From contig NZ_CP111053.1 of assembly GCF_026250525.1 (NCBI RefSeq), positions 124,001 through 188,000 of the forward strand: a DNA stretch of 64,000 bases, given 5' to 3'. This stretch comes from Chondrinema litorale. Its GTDB lineage: Bacteria > Bacteroidota > Bacteroidia > Cytophagales > Flammeovirgaceae. This document shows, piece by piece, positions 59,632 to 64,000 of the stretch. The notes below the pieces were generated by a model that saw only the letters and a program-made list of their open reading frames with translations, searched no databases and was not told the DNA's origin. Positions within the stretch are counted from its first letter, which is position 1. Each line of letters begins with the position of its first letter. Both the position numbers and the translations under genes were made by a program.

Positions 59632-61855
59632 TAATTCTATTCGTCATTTCAAAAATTAGCTCTCCGCCTTCCATAATTTGCTCATGAGTAATTGAATGAC
59701 CTTCTACTTTCTTTCCATTTAGTGTTACCGATTGGACATAGACGTTTTCATCAGATTGATTTAGCGCTCTGATAATAAAGGTTTTATCTTCTGGTAAAGA
59801 AATTTCTGCATATTGAACAATGGGTGAACCCAACTCATACACCCCACCTACAGGATTAACAGGATAAAAACCTAAAGCACTAAATATATACCAAGCAGAC
59901 ATTTGACCACAATCTTCATTTCCTATAATACCTTCGGGAGATGGTTTATAGAACTCCTTCATAATCTGTCTTACTTTTTCTTGTGTCTTTTCAGGTTTAT
60001 CTATAAAGTTATACAAATAAGCTATATGGTGGCTCGGCTCATTTCCATGCACATATTGCCCTATAAAACCAGACATATCTGAGATTTCTTTACTTAACTC
60101 CTCTGGAGCTGAAGTTGTAAAAAGTGAATCTAATTTTCTTTCAAAAGCATCCTTCCCACCCATCAGGTTTATTAAGCCATCTATATCATGCGGAACATAC
60201 CAAGTATACTGCCATGCATTTCCTTCTGTATAATCGTTATTTTCTGCCGAACCAAGTAAAGATTCTTTCTCTTTCCAAGTGCCATCTTCGAGCTTTGGTC
60301 GCATAAAATTGCTTCCTTTATCAAATACATTCTTATAATACAGCGCTCTTTCATCAAAGATTCTTTGAGCGGCAGTATCAGAAAAATTTTCGGCCATTCT
60401 GGCTATGCTCCAGTCGTCAAAAGCATATTCGAGTGTTTTAGAAACCGATTCTTTTTGTTTATCAGCAGGAATATATTTGAACTCTTTATAAAATGGTAAT
60501 CCTTCTGCATCACTGTTGGCTGTATTTTTCATGGCTCTTAATGCCATTAAACCATTAAAATCATTAATTCCTTTTAACCAAGCATCTGCAATTACCGGGG
60601 TAGAGTGGTAGCCAATCATGGTATTGGTTTCATTTCCCCATAGTGCCCATTCAGGTAGTGTAGAATCTGGATTGTTTTCATAAAAACTCAGCAAAGATTC
60701 TATAAAATCATCAGTTTTTTGCTGTTGAAAAATTGTAAATAGGGGATGAGCTGCTCTAAAAGTATCCCAAAGTGAAAAAGTATAATATTTATCGTAGCCT
60801 TCTGCTTTTACTATTTGATTGTTAACTGCTCTAAATTTACCATCGGCATCGCTGTATAAATTGGGAGATTGCATTAAATGATATAATGCTGTATAAAAAT
60901 TGGTTTTTACTTGAATGTCGGGAGTTCGGATATATATTTTTTCTAATTCCGAATTCCACATTTTTTTTGACTCTTGAACTATAGCTTCAAAATCCCAATT
61001 CGTGATCTCATTTTCTAAATTGTTTAATGCAGCCTCCTCACTTACAGACGAGATACCCACTTTTAGCAGAATGGGTAATTTTTCGGTATTTTCAAAATGA
61101 AAAGAACCAGTACAATTTTTAGTATTAACTTCGTTTGTTCCTCTATTTAAAATGCCATTTCTAACAAGGTTAAATCGATCGAATTTTTTCGAAAACTTTG
61201 CTGCAAAAAATACCTTTTGATCTTTTGCCCAACCTTTAGAGAATCTATAGCCAACTACCGTAGATGAATCATTTTCAACATACATGTATGAATCTGTAGC
61301 TTCATCATCATTTACAGACCAACCAAGATCTATAAGTACAGTAGCAGAGTCGCCTTTCGGAAAAGTATAGCTATGTAAACCAGCTCTTTTGGTACTGGTC
61401 ATTTCAGCAAATATTTCTGATTGGTCAAACTTTACAGAGTAATAACCAGGTGATGCTTGTTCATTTGCATGGGAGTAGGTAGATAAAAAGCTTTGCATAA
61501 AACCTCTACCTTGACCGGTTGTATCGTTTACAACATCTCTTAAAGTTGGCATTACCAAAATATCGAGCATGTCTCCAATACCAGTACCACTTAAATGCGT
61601 ATGACTAAAGCCAACTATTTGAGGTTTAGAATAATGGTAACCAGAACTCCAATCCCAACCTTCCCATCCATTATCTGGACTTAATTGCACCATGGAAAAA
61701 GGCAAAGATGCTCCCGGATAAGTATGTCCGTGGCCATCTGTACCAATAAATGGATTTACATATTTGCTTAAATTCTCCTCTTTTTCTCTCTTCTTTCCTG
61801 AATCACACGCAGAGAATATCAGGAATAGCACACAAAAAAAAATACCCTTATTCAT
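59603..61855 (-). CDS. GH92 alpha-mannosidase lipoprotein
   Basis: 750 residues. Lipoprotein leader (FFCVLFLIFSAC). It removes alpha-linked mannose (often 1,2) from N-glycans or mannans in a Ca-dependent way. The GH92 signature is complete: YVNPFIGTDGHGHTYPGASL, PFSMVQLSPDNGWEGWDWSS, FSHTHLSGTGIGDMLD at the N-terminal beta domain, then an (alpha/alpha)6 barrel with YTFSLWDTFRAAHPLFTI, YTEGNAWQYTWYVPHDIDGL, GNEPSHHIAYLYNF and EGIIGNEDCGQMSAWYIFSA, which holds a catalytic acidic residue. It sits at the cell surface or facing the periplasm. It converges on the metallophosphoesterase gene. Confidence 0.92.
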   Translation of the reverse strand: MNKGIFFCVLFLIFSACDSGKKREKEENLSKYVNPFIGTDGHGHTYPGASLPFSMVQLSPDNGWEGWDWSSGYHYSKPQIVGFSHTHLSGTGIGDMLDILVMPTLRDVVNDTTGQGRGFMQSFLSTYSHANEQASPGYYSVKFDQSEIFAEMTSTKRAGLHSYTFPKGDSATVLIDLGWSVNDDEATDSYMYVENDSSTVVGYRFSKGWAKDQKVFFAAKFSKKFDRFNLVRNGILNRGTNEVNTKNCTGSFHFENTEKLPILLKVGISSVSEEAALNNLENEITNWDFEAIVQESKKMWNSELEKIYIRTPDIQVKTNFYTALYHLMQSPNLYSDADGKFRAVNNQIVKAEGYDKYYTFSLWDTFRAAHPLFTIFQQQKTDDFIESLLSFYENNPDSTLPEWALWGNETNTMIGYHSTPVIADAWLKGINDFNGLMALRAMKNTANSDAEGLPFYKEFKYIPADKQKESVSKTLEYAFDDWSIARMAENFSDTAAQRIFDERALYYKNVFDKGSNFMRPKLEDGTWKEKESLLGSAENNDYTEGNAWQYTWYVPHDIDGLINLMGGKDAFERKLDSLFTTSAPEELSKEISDMSGFIGQYVHGNEPSHHIAYLYNFIDKPEKTQEKVRQIMKEFYKPSPEGIIGNEDCGQMSAWYIFSALGFYPVNPVGGVYELGSPIVQYAEISLPEDKTFIIRALNQSDENVYVQSVTLNGKKVEGHSITHEQIMEGGELIFEMTNRIIKSTQTSSR

Positions 61856-61952
61856 GGGGTGAAATTAAATAATTAAAGATTTTAATTAAACCTTATAATT
61901 TTTTTTTAAAGATTATCAGCCTTCGCGAACAGGGAATTACAAAAAAGTTGCT

Positions 61953-63875
61953 CTAGTTTATGGGTAGTTTAATGGTGAAAGTACTTCCTTTACCAGAAGT
62001 TGAAGTTACATCTATTGAGCCTTTTAGCTTCTCCAGTGTTTCTTTCACTATGTAAAGTCCTAAACCAGAACCATTTTTACCAACATCACCTACTCTAAAA
62101 AACATTTTAAAAATTTCGTCGAGATATTCTTCCGCAATTCCAATACCGTTATCTTCAACTATCACAAAAATAAATTCATCGGTTAATTCTGCACCAATAT
62201 TTATATATGAGTCAGTTTTACGAGTATTGCTGTATCTGATTGCATTAGATAATACATTTCCAAAAATGACAGAGAGTCTTCTGTGGTCAGAAATGATGTT
62301 AAAATCTTCGCTGATATTATTATTAATACTAATCTCTTCTTTTACATTACCAAAGTAAAACTGAGAGATTTGCTGGGTCATTAAATCTTTTAGATTGATA
62401 TTTTCTTTTTCAACTTCTTGTCTGTTGTTTCTGGAATAATCCATAATATCTTGGATAAAAGCATCCAGTTTACCCAAACTTTGGTTTTGAAGATCGAGGT
62501 ATTGCTGTATTTTTTGCAGATTGGTTTCTTCTTTTGCTAAATCAACAAGTCCCATAGTAGAAGCAATTGGTGCTCTTAAATCATGAGAAACTCTATACAC
62601 GAAATTATCCATTTCTGTATTTAGCTTGTTTAGCTCATTATTATTCGTTTCAAGTTGTTGATTGTATATAAGCGTTTTACTTAGAAGTGCACTAATTTCT
62701 TCTTCCTTTCTCTTTTTATCAGTTATATCTGTAATCTTTAACAGCGTGATTTTCTCATTGAGATAAGGAATGTTTTTAGAAACTACCAAGCCCCAGAAAT
62801 GCTCATTTTTATTCGATTTTAGCAATAGCTCTTTGCTAATTTCTTCGTCCTTGGTAGATTTTAAAGATTTTAATTGACTTCTTAGATTCACTTCAAAATC
62901 GTTGCTTGATTTACCAATTATCTCTTCTTTGCTTTCAAAATCAAACAAGGTTACCGATCTGTCATTACAATCTAATATGGTTGAATTTTCAGAATCTACT
63001 ATAAACAAAGCATCACTAGACTCATTAAAAACAGAAGTAAAAAGTGCTAATGTTTTTTGCAGTTTTTCTTGAGTATTTAAATTAAGAGTAATGTCTCTTC
63101 CAACAGCCTGAATTTCTGTAATTTTATTGCCAGCTCCTAAAATTCCATAAAACTCCCATTCAATTACGGCAATATGTTCTTGCGATAAGAATATTCTAAG
63201 ATTTACAGTTTTTATTTTTCCAGGATTGTTTAAGCAAAAGTTTATCGCTTCTTTACAGATATTTCTGTCTTCGTTGTAAATTATCTGAAACAATTCTTTT
63301 TGAAGTAATTCAGATTCTCTGAAACGAAACTTACTTAAAAAGCTATAGTTGGCAAATGTGTATTTACCATCAGGATCGATCCTGATTAAGAAGTTATTTT
63401 GAGATTGTAAAAGAGAATTTAATCTAGATTCTTTATTTAAAAGTTCTGTTTGACTTTTTAAGATAGTGGCACTTAATAAATGTGTCTGCTCAATTAAGTC
63501 TTTTATTTTATGCTGATGTTTTTTTACTTCAGAGATATCATTAATCTGAAGAATATAACACTGCTCATTTTCGTACTGATACTCGGTATATTTAACGCCA
63601 ACATAAATAAGGTTTTCATCTAAATGCTTGTGCTCATCTAAAGAGAAAAGGAACTCAGGGTCTTCTTTTTTTGGTTTTTTACTTAGTAAGTTATAAAAAC
63701 TTAAACCAGCCATTCCCATTTTATAACCATACAATTCACTAGCATTTTGATTAGCATATAAGATATTTAGCTTCTTGTCGAGTAAAATTAAAGGGACAGG
63801 CGATTCTTGTATAATTGCATCTAGATTAGTTTTAATAATTTTATATTGCTCATTATGGTGATTATTCATTAACAT
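61953..63875 (-). CDS. PAS-domain sensor histidine kinase (paralogue of 52111-54000)
   Basis: 640 residues, cytoplasmic. The start may be ATG 63875 or the ATG two codons on. PAS domains at ~20-115 (VPLILLDKKLNILYANQNAS), ~150-265 (NFLIRIDPDGKYTFANYSFL) and ~280-390 (SSDALFIVDSENSTILDCND), linked by coiled coils. HisKA FVYRVSHDLRAPIASTMGLV (phospho-His in VSHDLRAP), N box FGNVLSNAIRYSNTR, G1 VEDNGIGIAEEYLDEIF, F box KMFFRVGD, G2 GKNGSGLGLYIVKETLEKLK. Its kinase core and third PAS are clearly related to those of the kinase at 52-54 kb. No response regulator is adjacent. The start of its promoter lies at the right window edge. Confidence 0.9.
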   Translation of the reverse strand: MLMNNHHNEQYKIIKTNLDAIIQESPVPLILLDKKLNILYANQNASELYGYKMGMAGLSFYNLLSKKPKKEDPEFLFSLDEHKHLDENLIYVGVKYTEYQYENEQCYILQINDISEVKKHQHKIKDLIEQTHLLSATILKSQTELLNKESRLNSLLQSQNNFLIRIDPDGKYTFANYSFLSKFRFRESELLQKELFQIIYNEDRNICKEAINFCLNNPGKIKTVNLRIFLSQEHIAVIEWEFYGILGAGNKITEIQAVGRDITLNLNTQEKLQKTLALFTSVFNESSDALFIVDSENSTILDCNDRSVTLFDFESKEEIIGKSSNDFEVNLRSQLKSLKSTKDEEISKELLLKSNKNEHFWGLVVSKNIPYLNEKITLLKITDITDKKRKEEEISALLSKTLIYNQQLETNNNELNKLNTEMDNFVYRVSHDLRAPIASTMGLVDLAKEETNLQKIQQYLDLQNQSLGKLDAFIQDIMDYSRNNRQEVEKENINLKDLMTQQISQFYFGNVKEEISINNNISEDFNIISDHRRLSVIFGNVLSNAIRYSNTRKTDSYINIGAELTDEFIFVIVEDNGIGIAEEYLDEIFKMFFRVGDVGKNGSGLGLYIVKETLEKLKGSIDVTSTSGKGSTFTIKLPIN

Positions 63876-64000
63876 GTGATATTTTTATTTAGCACTTGTG
63901 ATCGTTTATAGTTCAACTTCAACAATAGAATACTAGCAATAGTGCCATATATTAGTTAAATATAAATATAGGAAGAATAGTTCAAAATAATACCCTTTAA

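Overview
The window looks like part of a plasmid or secondary replicon of a marine-type member of the Bacteroidota, probably Cytophagales (Flammeovirgaceae-like). This is an inference. It rests on low GC by eye, three proteins ending in type IX secretion (Por) sorting domains, lipoproteins with Bacteroidota-style N-termini, DUF5686, DUF4199 and PorT-like barrel families, and promoters that fit TTTG-N19-TAnnTTT. A ParA gene, a ribbon-helix-helix partner, a Rep-type initiator, a small HTH gene and a large iteron array at about 54.0-58.6 kb mark a replication and partition locus. No rRNA, tRNA or CRISPR array was found.

Layout. 0-8 kb: the 3' end of a very large secreted sorbosone-dehydrogenase-like protein, then a secreted multidomain nuclease. 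8-15.6 kb: envelope and hypothetical proteins, including a LURP-one-like protein, a lipoprotein, a PorT-like barrel, a DUF5686 protein and a tiny GPxxKN-repeat protein. 16-20.4 kb: AraC regulator with a monooxygenase-like protein, a Cache-HAMP-GAF sensor without an output domain, and an alginate-export-like porin. 20.9-25.1 kb: a KAS-II gene (fabF) with its tetR, sharing operator-like palindromes; a SpoIIAA-like protein; a frameshifted TAT-exported sugar isomerase/epimerase. 25.2-26.2 kb: IS1595-like copy 1.

26.2-41.8 kb: CGNR regulator divergent from an EamA exporter, a class D beta-lactamase, a GNAT acetyltransferase, a Cthe_2159-like beta-solenoid lipoprotein, a LuxR/DUF4199/VOC operon, a cysE-cysM operon, DUF2834, a GH78 rhamnosidase, a LamG-OmpA protein, and a DEDDh exonuclease with a phage-type AntA/AntB antirepressor. 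41.8-42.8 kb: IS copy 2, inverted relative to copy 1. 43.8-48.3 kb: a full-length paralogue of the first gene. 48.5-52.1 kb: a tight four-gene operon (PLP enzyme, PPK2, AstE-like zinc hydrolase, 2OG-Fe oxygenase) whose joint role I cannot name. 52.1-64 kb: two paralogous orphan PAS histidine kinases flank the par/rep/iteron locus, a lipoprotein, a TAT metallophosphoesterase and a GH92 mannosidase.

Together the cargo suggests scavenging of extracellular polysaccharide and DNA, with sensing, sulfur assimilation, drug resistance and replicon maintenance. The most distinctive signals are the 17-unit iteron array with outlying copies in a terminator hairpin, the repeated 14-bp motif on both sides of parA, the TetR palindromes that tie tetR to fabF, two IS copies that share an in-frame stop yet have separate target duplications, and the four-gene operon.
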